A DNA stretch of 45,851 bases, taken from assembly GCA_903919925.1 (NCBI GenBank), contig CAIXKO010000234.1, positions 1-45,851 on the forward strand, in the 5' to 3' direction. This document shows, piece by piece, positions 29,468 through 39,030 of this stretch. A program made the position numbers and the translations under genes. This DNA is from an uncultured Bacteroidota bacterium. GTDB taxonomy: Bacteria; Bacteroidota; Bacteroidia; Bacteroidales; UBA12481. The notes beneath the pieces are model-generated. The model had not been told where the DNA came from. It was given only the letters and a program-made list of their open reading frames with translations, and did not search any database. Positions within the stretch are counted from its first letter, which is position 1, and each line of letters opens with the position of its first letter.

Positions 29468-31599
29468 ACGACAATCATATAAAGATTATTTCCACTAACT
29501 TGAAAGTGGAGCAATGGCAGGTCAGGAATACCCTTCACTTATTTGATGAGGCGGCTACCATACCTTTTATCAGTAGGTACCGGAAGGAAAAAACCGGAAG
29601 TCTTGATGAAGTTGCCTTGATGGAAATCAAGAAACAATCAGAAAAGCTGGTTGAAATGGACGACAGGCGGCACACCATAATTGAAACCATAACGGGACTC
29701 GGATTGCTGACTCCGGAGCTGGAAGCAAAAATCAATCAGGCAGTTACCATGACTGAGCTCGATGATCTTTATCTTCCGTACAAGCCAAAGAAGAAGACCA
29801 GAGGGACCAAAGCAAAAGAGAAGGGCTTGGAACCGTTAGCCAATTTGATCATGGCACAGCGTGATGGCGATCCGGTGCTATTGGCGGGGAAATATCTTAA
29901 TGACCAGGTGGAAACCGAAGAGGAAGCGCTGGAGGGAGCACGTGATATTATAGCTGAATGGATCAATGAGGATCAGCGGGTTAGAAACCTTTTAAGAAAC
30001 CTGTTCGATCGTGAAGCTTATGTTATTTCTACGGTAGTGAAAAAAAAGGAGGAGGAAGGCGTAAAATTCTCTGATTACTTTGATTTTTGCGAACCCCTTC
30101 GTAAGTGTCCGTCTCACAGGCTGATGGCCTTATTCAGAGGCGAAAGGGAGGGCTTTTTGCGTGTAAGCATTCAACCCGATCAGATTGAAGCTGTTAACCG
30201 CATTTCTGCTGCCGTAGTAAAGGGAAGGAATCCAAACGGTGAACAGGTAAAGCTCGCGCTAAAAGATGGTTATACCCGATTGCTGGAGCCATCGATTGAA
30301 ACGGAGTACCGTAATATTTTCAAAGATAAAGCCGATGAGGAGGCAATAAGAGTTTTTGCTGATAATCTTCAGCAATTGTTGCTGATGCCACCACTGGGTG
30401 AAAAAAATATACTGGCCCTGGATCCCGGTTTTCGGTCGGGGTGCAAACTTGTTTGTTTAGACAGACAGGGTAATCTGTTGCACAATGAAACCATTTTTCC
30501 GCATCCGCCTCAGCGTGAGACCTCTATTGCGGCAAAGAAAATCAAATCACTGGTTGACGCGTATAAAACGGATGCGATTGCAATAGGCAACGGGACCGCC
30601 AGCCGGGAAACCGAATATTTTATCAAAAATTATGTTCGTTTCGATCGTGATATTGAGGTATATGTGGTGAGTGAAAATGGTGCATCGGTTTATTCTGCGT
30701 CCGATGTTGCGCGGGAGGAATTTCCGGAATATGATGTTACGGTAAGGGGATCGGTATCCATTGGCCGTCGCCTGATGGATCCGCTTGCTGAGCTGGTAAA
30801 GATTGATCCTAAATCGATTGGCGTGGGCCAGTATCAGCATGATGTGGATCAGAAAAAATTACAGGAGAGTCTTGACCATGTGGTTATCAGCTGTGTTAAC
30901 CGTGTTGGTGTTCAGGTAAATACATCGAGTCGTCATTTGCTGACGTACGTTTCCGGTTTGGGCCCGGCATTGGCAAAAAATGTAACGGCCTATATCAGGG
31001 AGAATGGCCCTTTTAAAAGTCGGGATGAGCTAAAAAAAGTTCCCAGGTTAGGCGCCAGGGCGTTTGAGCAGGCAGCGGGGTTTCTTCGAATCAGGGGTTC
31101 TGTTAATCCATTGGATGATAGTGCAGTACATCCAGAAACTTATCCGGTGGTTGAGCGGATGGCGGCAGATATTGGATGCACGGTAGCCGATCTGATACAC
31201 GATCCTGTTAAAAGAGCATTGATTAAGCCTGAAAAGTATGTGACTCCGGAAATTGGAATGCCTACTTTGGTTGATATTCTCAGTGAGCTAAGCAAGCCAG
31301 GACGTGATCCTCGCGGAAAGATTAAACTTTTCGAGTTTTCGCAGGAAGTTCAGAAAATTGAAGATGTAAAACCCGGCATGATACTTCCCGGAATTGTAAC
31401 CAATATCACTCGATTCGGGGCTTTTGTTGATATTGGCGTCAAGCAGGATGGACTGGTTCATGTATCACAGATGGCAGATAAATTTATTACCGATCCGGCT
31501 GAAATAGTGAAACTACACCAGCACGTTAAAGTAAAGGTGGTAGAGGTTGATGTACCCAGAAAAAGGATTCAACTTACCATGAAAGGTTTAAATTCCTGA
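29464..31599 (+). CDS. tex: Tex family RNA-binding transcription accessory protein
   Basis: At 711 aa this has the whole Tex layout: N-terminal helical domain, the YqgF/RNase H-like domain (ILALDPGFRSGCKLVCLD), helix-hairpin-helix region (GLGPALAKNVTAYIRENG and a following KVPRLGARAFEQAAGFLRI), and a C-terminal S1 domain (PGMILPGIVTNITRFGAFVDIG to about residue 705). Tex binds nucleic acid and is linked to transcription. It overlaps the RSH gene by 4 nt and its 3' end overlaps the convergent HAD gene by 12 nt. Confidence 0.95.
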   Translation: MNDNHIKIISTNLKVEQWQVRNTLHLFDEAATIPFISRYRKEKTGSLDEVALMEIKKQSEKLVEMDDRRHTIIETITGLGLLTPELEAKINQAVTMTELDDLYLPYKPKKKTRGTKAKEKGLEPLANLIMAQRDGDPVLLAGKYLNDQVETEEEALEGARDIIAEWINEDQRVRNLLRNLFDREAYVISTVVKKKEEEGVKFSDYFDFCEPLRKCPSHRLMALFRGEREGFLRVSIQPDQIEAVNRISAAVVKGRNPNGEQVKLALKDGYTRLLEPSIETEYRNIFKDKADEEAIRVFADNLQQLLLMPPLGEKNILALDPGFRSGCKLVCLDRQGNLLHNETIFPHPPQRETSIAAKKIKSLVDAYKTDAIAIGNGTASRETEYFIKNYVRFDRDIEVYVVSENGASVYSASDVAREEFPEYDVTVRGSVSIGRRLMDPLAELVKIDPKSIGVGQYQHDVDQKKLQESLDHVVISCVNRVGVQVNTSSRHLLTYVSGLGPALAKNVTAYIRENGPFKSRDELKKVPRLGARAFEQAAGFLRIRGSVNPLDDSAVHPETYPVVERMAADIGCTVADLIHDPVKRALIKPEKYVTPEIGMPTLVDILSELSKPGRDPRGKIKLFEFSQEVQKIEDVKPGMILPGIVTNITRFGAFVDIGVKQDGLVHVSQMADKFITDPAEIVKLHQHVKVKVVEVDVPRKRIQLTMKGLNS

Positions 31600-32262
31600 T
31601 ATTGACGATGTTAATTCATCAAGGTTTTCAATTAGCCTGGTGCCGCAAGAAGTTAGCCGGTCCTCCGGAAAATGTCCGTTGGTACAAAGGATAGAATCAA
31701 CGCCTAATAAGTCAGCTACCTCTTTGTCGTGGCAAGTATCACCAATCATCAGAATGCAACCTGGATCAGCATTTATTGAGGAAAGCAGTTCGAGTCCCAG
31801 GTCGCCTTTGCCGTTTGCATAATGGTTATCCAGACCCTTAATATTTTCAAAGAAGTGGCTGATACCATGGTGCATGGTCATCTCATGCAACACTCCGGTT
31901 TCACTTGCCGATAATAAATGTTGCGTACAGCCCATTCCTGCGAACAGTTCCAATGCGTTCAGCGCACCTTGCTGGAGCCGGCATTCTTTTTTGCGGTTAT
32001 CATAAATTGATATGAATTCCAGTGCAGGCACCTCAAAAGGCTCGGTGCTGAAATCGAAACCGGCATCCTGGTAATAATCTTTTACCGGGAAGCGGAAGAT
32101 TCTGGCGTATTTTTCTTCATCAAGGGGCGGAAGGTTTCGGTTCAGGAGCAAAGTGCTGATTGATTCAATGCACAGCCACCTATCGTTTAGTAACGTACCG
32201 TTCCAGTCCCAAATAATGTGCCGGTAGGTAAAATTTCGTTTTTCGTAGTTTGATTTTATCAT
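31588..32262 (-). CDS. HAD-superfamily phosphatase (phosphoglycolate phosphatase-like)
   Basis: A 224-aa hydrolase with motif I DWNGTLLND (D19; the usual second aspartate is N21, as in many Bacteroidota homologues), a cap region, motif II in LLSASE, and motif III/IV in KGDLGLELL and CILMIGDTCHDKEVADLLGVDSI. It probably removes phosphate from a small metabolite. The frame is open to 32313, but MIKSNYEKRN at 32262 is closer to a normal family N-terminus. It is convergent with tex and overlaps its end by 12 nt. Confidence 0.87.
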   Translation of the reverse strand: MIKSNYEKRNFTYRHIIWDWNGTLLNDRWLCIESISTLLLNRNLPPLDEEKYARIFRFPVKDYYQDAGFDFSTEPFEVPALEFISIYDNRKKECRLQQGALNALELFAGMGCTQHLLSASETGVLHEMTMHHGISHFFENIKGLDNHYANGKGDLGLELLSSINADPGCILMIGDTCHDKEVADLLGVDSILCTNGHFPEDRLTSCGTRLIENLDELTSSISGI

Positions 32263-32442
32263 AATTGCAAAGAAAAATAAAATGGCATCATTATTGGCTG
32301 ATTTTTCCTGCAAACAGTAAATCGGCAGATTCTCTTCAATAAAAAAAGAGGCAGATGTTTTACATATCGTTAATATTTAGTATGTTATGGATTGTAAGCT
32401 GTTAACCTTGACCTAAATAAGAATTAAAAAAAGCACCCGTAA

Positions 32443-32459
32443 CTTCCACTATCTGGAAG
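32443..32459 (+). other. Small inverted repeat before the kinase gene
   Basis: CTTCCA / TGGAAG with loop CTATC, just upstream of the AAGGAG and TTG start of the kinase. The rest of the 211-nt gap (32263-32473) is AT-rich with no clear -7 box. It could affect translation or be an operator; it is too short for much confidence. Confidence 0.4.
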
Positions 32460-32473
32460 CAAAAGGAGTTTTT

Positions 32474-34219
32474 TTGGAAAAAGTGGAAACGTACATTACA
32501 TATCAATTTTGGAATTTTTTATGGCCGCTGGTTGTAGTGGCTGTAGTAATCTCTTTGATTGTACTTTACCATTGGGTTCATCGGAAGGACGGTACTGATT
32601 CAGTGCTTCATTGCCGGTCGGGGAATGTTGTCAGCACTGCACGGAGGGCCGTAGTGGACCGGATGGTTGACGGTCTCATTGTTTTAGACAGCAAGAATCT
32701 GGTTTTGGATGTTAATTCATCCGCCCGGAAGATTTTCAGGATTGTTTCAGGCAATGTGGCTGGCCAGTCTGCTGAGGTTGTTTTTCAATCGCACCCAGAT
32801 GTATTGGAAAATCTGAGACATAGCTCGCGTAAGCGTCAGAGTGTACAGGTCCAATCTGGTGACCATGTTTTATATTATCTGCTCGATATCAATCCTTTGC
32901 TTGATCCACGCGGGAATGTTTCCGGTAAAATGCTTGTATTTCATGATGTTACTTCATTGAAACTTACTGAAATCAAGCTTAATGAAGCAAAAGTTCGGGC
33001 TGAACAGTCAGATAATCTGAAGTCTGCGTTTCTGGCCAACATGTCGCACGAGATCAGGACACCGATGAATGTGATTATCGGATTTTCGAATTTGCTGAAT
33101 GATTCGGATGTGAGCAAGGAAGAGCGTGACGAATTCATCGGGCATATTAAGAACAGTGGGAACTCTTTGTTGCAATTGATTGACGATATAATAGATATCT
33201 CAAAACTGGATGCCGGTCAAATTGCCCAGGAAAACCACCGGATATCGATCTCCAGACTTTTTGCTGAGCTGTTTTCCTATTATAATGAGTGCCTTCAGGA
33301 GGAGGAAAAATCGAATGTTCAGTTGTTGGTTCACGGGATCAGTGAAAATGTGGACTGGTCGGTTTTTGCCGATGGTGTGAAGATTAACCGGATTTTGCGT
33401 CATTTACTTTCTAACGCAATCAAGTTTACCAGAACCGGATTCATTGAGTTTGGAGTGAAGATGGAGAGTCCGGACGTGTTATTATTTTATGTTCAGGACA
33501 GTGGAATTGGCATTGCCAGAGAGAAGCAATCGATGATTTTCGATCGTTTCAGCAGGGTAATGACCGGGACCAGGCAGGAGTATGGAGGTACCGGAATGGG
33601 TTTGGCAATATGCAAGGGGTTGACTGAACTGATGAATGGCCGCATTTGGGTGGAATCGAATCTTGGTGCAGGCTCTACTTTCTTTGTTTCATTACCGGTA
33701 AGTCAGGCAGAAGAGCATCCAATGCCTGATTCCTTGCTGGATATTTACGGTAAGCTTGCACCGGTTATCCCCATGCCGCCAGTGGAAATCCCTGTTGAGC
33801 CGGGCTTGATTTCAGAACTTCCGGAATCAGGAGAGCTGGTGTTGCAGACCAATTGGAGCAGCAGATTGGTTCTGGTTGTAGAGCCGGACGAGATGGTTTA
33901 TTTGAATTTGGAAATGATACTGAGGCATACAAAGGTTAACCTGCTGTGGACAAAATCGTTACAGGAGGCCAAAAACTTTTTGGAAAAAAGCAACCGCGTT
34001 GATTTTGTGATTATGTCTGCCCAGTTGAAAGATGACGGTACAGAAGACTCGGTTAAATATTTGATTTCAAGGTTACCAGGTATTCCGATATTGGCTATAA
34101 TTCCTTTTGAAGGTTCTTCACTCAATATTATCTGCCGGGAATCAGGCTGTCTGACAACAGTACCCAAGCCCATATTACCCGCTCGTTTGTTGCGGGCACT
34201 GCATCCATACCTGTCGTAA
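32474..34219 (+). CDS. Hybrid sensor histidine kinase with PAS domain and pseudo-receiver
   Basis: A 581-aa membrane kinase: one membrane helix (about 14-33), PAS domain (about 55-165, ending PRGNVSGKMLVFHDVT), HisKA with phospho-acceptor H192 (MSHEIRTPMN), and HATPase (N314 box, DSGIGIARE, YGGTGMGLAI). The C-terminal 464-581 region has a receiver fold, but the phospho-acceptor aspartate is replaced by serine (IMSAQL, S515), while E470, D472 and K565 remain; it probably cannot be phosphorylated in the usual way. No response regulator is adjacent. Start: no ATG in frame; TTG at 32474 with AAGGAG about 6 nt before it is best, a rare Shine-Dalgarno in this window. Confidence 0.92.
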   Translation: MEKVETYITYQFWNFLWPLVVVAVVISLIVLYHWVHRKDGTDSVLHCRSGNVVSTARRAVVDRMVDGLIVLDSKNLVLDVNSSARKIFRIVSGNVAGQSAEVVFQSHPDVLENLRHSSRKRQSVQVQSGDHVLYYLLDINPLLDPRGNVSGKMLVFHDVTSLKLTEIKLNEAKVRAEQSDNLKSAFLANMSHEIRTPMNVIIGFSNLLNDSDVSKEERDEFIGHIKNSGNSLLQLIDDIIDISKLDAGQIAQENHRISISRLFAELFSYYNECLQEEEKSNVQLLVHGISENVDWSVFADGVKINRILRHLLSNAIKFTRTGFIEFGVKMESPDVLLFYVQDSGIGIAREKQSMIFDRFSRVMTGTRQEYGGTGMGLAICKGLTELMNGRIWVESNLGAGSTFFVSLPVSQAEEHPMPDSLLDIYGKLAPVIPMPPVEIPVEPGLISELPESGELVLQTNWSSRLVLVVEPDEMVYLNLEMILRHTKVNLLWTKSLQEAKNFLEKSNRVDFVIMSAQLKDDGTEDSVKYLISRLPGIPILAIIPFEGSSLNIICRESGCLTTVPKPILPARLLRALHPYLS

Positions 34220-34235
34220 ACCGCATTCAATTTGC

Positions 34236-34243
34236 TATTTTTG
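34236..34243 (+). promoter_or_regulatory. Predicted -7 box of mutS2
   Basis: TATTTTTG matches TAnnTTTG and lies about 22 nt before the TTG start at 34266. No -33 element at the usual spacing. Confidence 0.4.
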
Positions 34244-34265
34244 TCCGAAATAAAAAGATAGCAAA

Positions 34266-36749
34266 TTGTTTTACCCTGATACGTTTGAAGAGAAAATTGG
34301 CTTTAACCAGGTTCGCCTGAAAGTTATTGATTTGTGCGTAACCCCTTCCGGTTGCGAGCTGGCTTCCGAGATGCATGCTTCTGTTAATTTTAAAGAAGTA
34401 TCAGCCAATCAGATGGATGTAGTTGAGTTTGCAGAAATCATTTTGCAGCATAGTGATTTTCCTGAGTTGGCACCAGTGGATATCCGGAGTGCCATAAGAA
34501 AAGGCAGGATACCCGGATCCTTTTTAGACGTGCCGGAGTGGCTTGATGTTAGAAGGATGTTAGCCTCGGTCAGGCAGATTGAAGTATTTTTCGAAAAGCT
34601 TCCACCGGAGGTTTTACCGGTTACCCGGGGTAAATCCAAACAATTAAAAACTTTCCCTTTTATCCAGGAAAAGCTCGACCAGGTATTTAACAAGATAGGG
34701 CAGGTGAGAGATCAGGCTTCGCCTGAATTGAAGCGCATCCGGCATGAAATGGTTCATCTTCAATCCAGTATAGGGCGGCGGATGGATTCGGTACTTCAGC
34801 AGGCCCGGAGTGAAGGTTGGATTGAAAAAGATGTGCAGGCTTCCATCCGCGATGGCCGCCTGGTGATTCCGGTACCTACCACTCACAAACGCAGAATAAA
34901 GGGCTTGATTCACGATGAATCGGCTACAGGACGTACTGCCTTTATTGAACCCCTGGAACTGGTTGAGATGAACAATGAGCTTCGGGAGTTGGAATTGTCA
35001 GAACAAAGAGAAATTGTAAAGATCCTGGTTGATCTGACCAATCAGCTTCGGCCCTACTTCCCGGATATGGAAAATTGGAACTCCGTAATTGCCGGATTCG
35101 ATTTTACACGCGCGAAAGCAAAGATTTCACTGAGGTGGGAAGGAACTCAGGTTCAATTGTATGAGGATCCACTTATTCAATGGGAGCAATCGAGGCACCC
35201 ATTGCTGGACCTTGTTTTCCGCCTTGAACACAAAAAAGTGATTCCCCAAGGCATTCATCTGGATAACAAACAGAGGATCATGCTTATATCAGGACCAAAC
35301 GCCGGGGGAAAATCCGTTTGCCTTAAAGCAGCTGGCCTCATTCAATACCTCGTTCAATGCGGTTTTTTGGTTCCTGTTCAGGAAGGATCAAAATCCGGAA
35401 TCTTCGATCAGTTTCTTTTGGATATCGGCGATGAGCAATCAATTGAGAATGATTTGAGTACGTACAGCTCTCATCTGCATCACATGAAATTTTTTCTTAA
35501 AAAGGCTGGGTCACGCACCTTGTTTTTGATTGATGAGTTTGGTGCCGGAACTGAGCCACAGCTAGGTGGAGCGATTGCGGAATCTATACTTGGTGAATTG
35601 GCAGCTACCGGTGCTTTTGGCGTTGTTACCACTCACTATACTAATTTAAAGCATTTTGCAGCCTCAGCCGAAGGAATTGTAAATGCTGCAATGCGTTACG
35701 ATGTGCAACGAATGCAGCCATTATTTGAGCTGGAAACCGGTAAGCCCGGAAGCTCGTTTGCTTTTGAAATTGCCCGTAACATTGGCCTTCCTGATACGGT
35801 GATTCAGAAAGCCTCGGAGCTGGTTGGTGATAATCATATCCAATTTGATAAACACCTTCGTGAAATTTCCAGAGATAAACGATATTGGGAGAACAAGCGT
35901 CAGCAAATCAGGCAAAACTCAAAGGAGATAGATGAATTATTGGTAAAATATACTGAAACTCTTACCACGACTGAGAAAGAACGCAAAAAAATTATTCAGG
36001 AAACAAAGCTACGGTCGGAGGAATTATTATCGGGGATCAATAAAAAGATCGAGCAATCGATCAGGGAAATCCGTGAATCGCAGGCGGAGAAATTGCGAGT
36101 TAAAGACATCAGGGAGAACCTGGAGAATTTGCGCGATTCAGTGAAGGAGGAGATAGATCAAACCCTGGCAAAAGGGGAGGACCTGATTGCGAGAGCCGGG
36201 CGTGAAAACAGCAAGATCAGGAAAAAGATTATGCATGAGGAGCCTGTGGTACCTGTAAAAGAGCCGGAACCACTAAATCCCTGGGGAGCAGGAACCAAGA
36301 TCAGGTTGAAGGATAAGGACATTTATGCAGAAATACTGGAGGCTAACGGTAAACGGTTGCTGGTAGCCATGGGGCAAATGATCACCACGATTTCTGCTGA
36401 CCAGGCCGAACCGGTTTCGGACCATGAATTCAACAAAGCCACCGGAATGAAAACTTATGGCACCAGCTTTAAGGGTGTAGAAATGAGTGACCGGAAGCTG
36501 GCTTTTTCGCCAAGCCTTGATGTAAGGGGCCTGCGTGGTGATGAGGCCCTTCGAAAAGTTACGGAGTTTGTTGACGAAGCTGTTATGGTGGGTTCGGGCG
36601 AGTTGCGAATCCTGCATGGGAAAGGAGATGGAATCCTCAGGCGAATGATCAGGGATTACCTATCTGGTGTGGACGTGGTGAGCCGGTTTGATGATGAGGA
36701 TATCCGTTTCGGAGGATCAGGCATTACGGTGGTGAAACTTGCCTGGTAG
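34266..36749 (+). CDS. mutS2: MutS2 family endonuclease/ATPase
   Basis: At 827 aa this has the MutS2 plan without the mismatch-recognition domain: lever/clamp region, ATPase with Walker A SGPNAGGKS (342-350) and Walker B LFLIDEFGAGTEP, a long coiled coil (about 520-640), and a C-terminal Smr nuclease domain (SLDVRGLRGDEALRK, LHGKGDGILRR). In other bacteria MutS2 limits recombination or rescues stalled ribosomes. Start: no ATG; the TTG at 34266 gives MFYPDTFEEKIGFNQVR, which fits the family N-terminus. Confidence 0.95.
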   Translation: MFYPDTFEEKIGFNQVRLKVIDLCVTPSGCELASEMHASVNFKEVSANQMDVVEFAEIILQHSDFPELAPVDIRSAIRKGRIPGSFLDVPEWLDVRRMLASVRQIEVFFEKLPPEVLPVTRGKSKQLKTFPFIQEKLDQVFNKIGQVRDQASPELKRIRHEMVHLQSSIGRRMDSVLQQARSEGWIEKDVQASIRDGRLVIPVPTTHKRRIKGLIHDESATGRTAFIEPLELVEMNNELRELELSEQREIVKILVDLTNQLRPYFPDMENWNSVIAGFDFTRAKAKISLRWEGTQVQLYEDPLIQWEQSRHPLLDLVFRLEHKKVIPQGIHLDNKQRIMLISGPNAGGKSVCLKAAGLIQYLVQCGFLVPVQEGSKSGIFDQFLLDIGDEQSIENDLSTYSSHLHHMKFFLKKAGSRTLFLIDEFGAGTEPQLGGAIAESILGELAATGAFGVVTTHYTNLKHFAASAEGIVNAAMRYDVQRMQPLFELETGKPGSSFAFEIARNIGLPDTVIQKASELVGDNHIQFDKHLREISRDKRYWENKRQQIRQNSKEIDELLVKYTETLTTTEKERKKIIQETKLRSEELLSGINKKIEQSIREIRESQAEKLRVKDIRENLENLRDSVKEEIDQTLAKGEDLIARAGRENSKIRKKIMHEEPVVPVKEPEPLNPWGAGTKIRLKDKDIYAEILEANGKRLLVAMGQMITTISADQAEPVSDHEFNKATGMKTYGTSFKGVEMSDRKLAFSPSLDVRGLRGDEALRKVTEFVDEAVMVGSGELRILHGKGDGILRRMIRDYLSGVDVVSRFDDEDIRFGGSGITVVKLAW

Positions 36750-36826
36750 CCATGCTGAGCAACATTGCTGCGAATTTGTACAACCGGATAAATTGTTACA
36801 ATTTTAGGAAATCTTGAAAACAACCT

Positions 36827-38956
36827 ATGAAAAAGATTAATTCACACCTCCTGTTTTTACTGGCCATACTCTTTGCCGGTTGCACAAGCAGCCCGGTTAA
36901 GCACCAGTCGAAATACCCAGAGCCTCCGCATCCGCAAAAGATCAGCAAGGAATTGACCATACACGGCAGCACCCGGGTTGATCCGTATTATTGGTTAAAT
37001 GAGCGTGATAATCCAGCGGTTTTGGATTATCTGAAAGCCGAGAACAAGTATCTGGATACGGTCATGAGCGATACAAAAGCAGAGCAGGAAAGCTTGTTCA
37101 ATGAATTAGTCGGGCGTATAAAGCAGGATGATGCATCGGTTCCCTACCTCGATAATGGCTATTTCTATTATTCGCGATTTGAAAATGGAAAGGAGTATCC
37201 TATTTACTGCCGGAAGAAAGGAACTCTTGAAGCAAAGGAGGAAATTCTGGTCAACGTGAATGATCTGGCAAAAGGTTTTTCTTATTGTAGCGTTTCCAGT
37301 CTGTCGGTTTCACCTGATAACGCTATTCTGGCCTATAGTATAGATACGGTGAGCCGGCGCAAGTATCAGATACGGTTGAAAAATCTTGTGACCGGGCTGG
37401 AATTACCTGATAGAATTGCTGAAACAACGGGTGCTGTGGCCTGGGCCAATGATAATAAGACATTTTTTTACACTCGTACCAATCCGGTTACACTACGATC
37501 AGAAAAGATTTTTAAACATACGCTGGCAACCGGGCCGGAAACGGATCCGCAGGTTTTCTTTGAATCTGATGAAACTTTCAGCACGTCGGTTTTTCGTACA
37601 AAATCAGGAAAGTATTTGCTGATTGAATCCGGTAGTACGCTTTCCACGGAGTTCCAATTTTTAAGTGCCGATGATCCGAATGGGAAATTCACTGTTTTTC
37701 AAGCCAGGGAAAGAGATCATGAATACTCGATCGATCATTTCGGAGATAATTTCTACATCCGGACGAATTGGAAATCTCCCAATTTCAAGTTAATGAAAAC
37801 TGCCATTGGCAAAACAACCAAAGAAAACTGGCTGGATGTGATCCCCCATCGCGACAATGTTCTGTTGGAAAATTTTGAATTGTTCAACTCTTATCTAGTT
37901 GTTGAAGAGCGTATTAAGGGATTATCTCAACTCCGGGTTATTGATATTGTGAAAAGCGGAGAGCATTATTTGGATTTTGGCGAGGAAACCTACACGGCAT
38001 CAATCTCGGTAAATCGTGTTTTTGATACCAATCTGCTCCGTTTTTCCTATAGTTCACTCACTACTCCAGGTTCCGTATACGATTATAACATGGAAACCCA
38101 TGAGAAAAAGTTATTAAAGCAGCAGGAGGTACTTGGGGGATTTGTTCCATCGAATTATGAAGCCAAACGGCTGTATGCAAATGCACGTGATGGAGTAAAG
38201 GTTCCAATTTCATTGGTATACAAGAAAGGAATTAAGTTGACCGGGAAGAACCCATGTTTGTTATATGCTTATGGTTCTTATGGTTATAGTACCAATCCAG
38301 GTTTTAGTTCTGATAGGCTTAGCTTGCTTGACCGGGGTTTTGTTTTTGCGATTGCGCATATCCGCGGAGGTCAGGAGATGGGCCGTTATTGGTATGAGGA
38401 TGGGAAATTGCTGAAAAAGAAAAACACCTTTACCGATTTCATCGATGCCGGTGAATATCTGGTTCAGCTGGGATACACCTCACCGCAACATCTGAGTGCG
38501 ATGGGTGGCAGTGCTGGCGGGTTATTGATGGGTGCTATCGTAAACATGCGGCCGGATCTTTTTAAAGCCGTAGTGGCACAGGTTCCATTTGTTGATGTAG
38601 TTACCACCATGCTTGATACTTCTATTCCGCTAACCACCTCGGAATATGATGAATGGGGAAATCCTAATTTGAAGGAGTATTATGATTATATGTTATCCTA
38701 TTCGCCTTATGATCAGGTAAAAAAGCAGAATTACCCGGCTATTCTGGTTACTACCGGGTTACATGATTCGCAGGTTCAATATTTTGAACCGGCAAAATGG
38801 GTTGCCCGATTGAGAGAATTAAAAACTGATGATAATGTTTTGTTGCTGAAGGTGAACATGGAAGCCGGACACGGGGGAGTTTCCGGACGTTTTCAGCGTT
38901 ACCGGGAAACGTCGTTGGTTTATGCGTTCCTTTTTAACCAGGTTGGATTGAAATAG
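36827..38956 (+). CDS. Oligopeptidase B-like S9 peptidase, lipoprotein
   Basis: A 709-aa prolyl-oligopeptidase-family serine peptidase: N-terminal signal with lipobox LFAGC (C19), a beta-propeller (about 80-430) and the alpha/beta-hydrolase domain. The catalytic triad is visible: S562 in GGSAGG, D647 in HDSQVQ and H682 in AGHGG. Oligopeptidase B cuts short peptides after basic residues; the lipobox puts this copy in the envelope, unlike cytoplasmic PtrB. Starts on ATG and has about 77 nt after mutS2, so it is likely a separate unit. Confidence 0.93.
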   Translation: MKKINSHLLFLLAILFAGCTSSPVKHQSKYPEPPHPQKISKELTIHGSTRVDPYYWLNERDNPAVLDYLKAENKYLDTVMSDTKAEQESLFNELVGRIKQDDASVPYLDNGYFYYSRFENGKEYPIYCRKKGTLEAKEEILVNVNDLAKGFSYCSVSSLSVSPDNAILAYSIDTVSRRKYQIRLKNLVTGLELPDRIAETTGAVAWANDNKTFFYTRTNPVTLRSEKIFKHTLATGPETDPQVFFESDETFSTSVFRTKSGKYLLIESGSTLSTEFQFLSADDPNGKFTVFQARERDHEYSIDHFGDNFYIRTNWKSPNFKLMKTAIGKTTKENWLDVIPHRDNVLLENFELFNSYLVVEERIKGLSQLRVIDIVKSGEHYLDFGEETYTASISVNRVFDTNLLRFSYSSLTTPGSVYDYNMETHEKKLLKQQEVLGGFVPSNYEAKRLYANARDGVKVPISLVYKKGIKLTGKNPCLLYAYGSYGYSTNPGFSSDRLSLLDRGFVFAIAHIRGGQEMGRYWYEDGKLLKKKNTFTDFIDAGEYLVQLGYTSPQHLSAMGGSAGGLLMGAIVNMRPDLFKAVVAQVPFVDVVTTMLDTSIPLTTSEYDEWGNPNLKEYYDYMLSYSPYDQVKKQNYPAILVTTGLHDSQVQYFEPAKWVARLRELKTDDNVLLLKVNMEAGHGGVSGRFQRYRETSLVYAFLFNQVGLK

Positions 38957-39030
38957 AAAATTAGTGATAAAGATCATTACGAGTGGTAAAGAAATTAAAC
39001 TATTTTTAGAAAATTCTAAATACAATTGAA

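Noticed and set aside
31588-31599. Overlap of tex and HAD gene ends as an error or fusion
   Set aside because: A 12-nt convergent overlap of complete genes is common and needs no special explanation.
32443-32459. Inverted repeat as terminator before the kinase
   Set aside because: 6-bp stem, no T-tract until the TTTTTTT after AAGGAG; not convincing as terminator.
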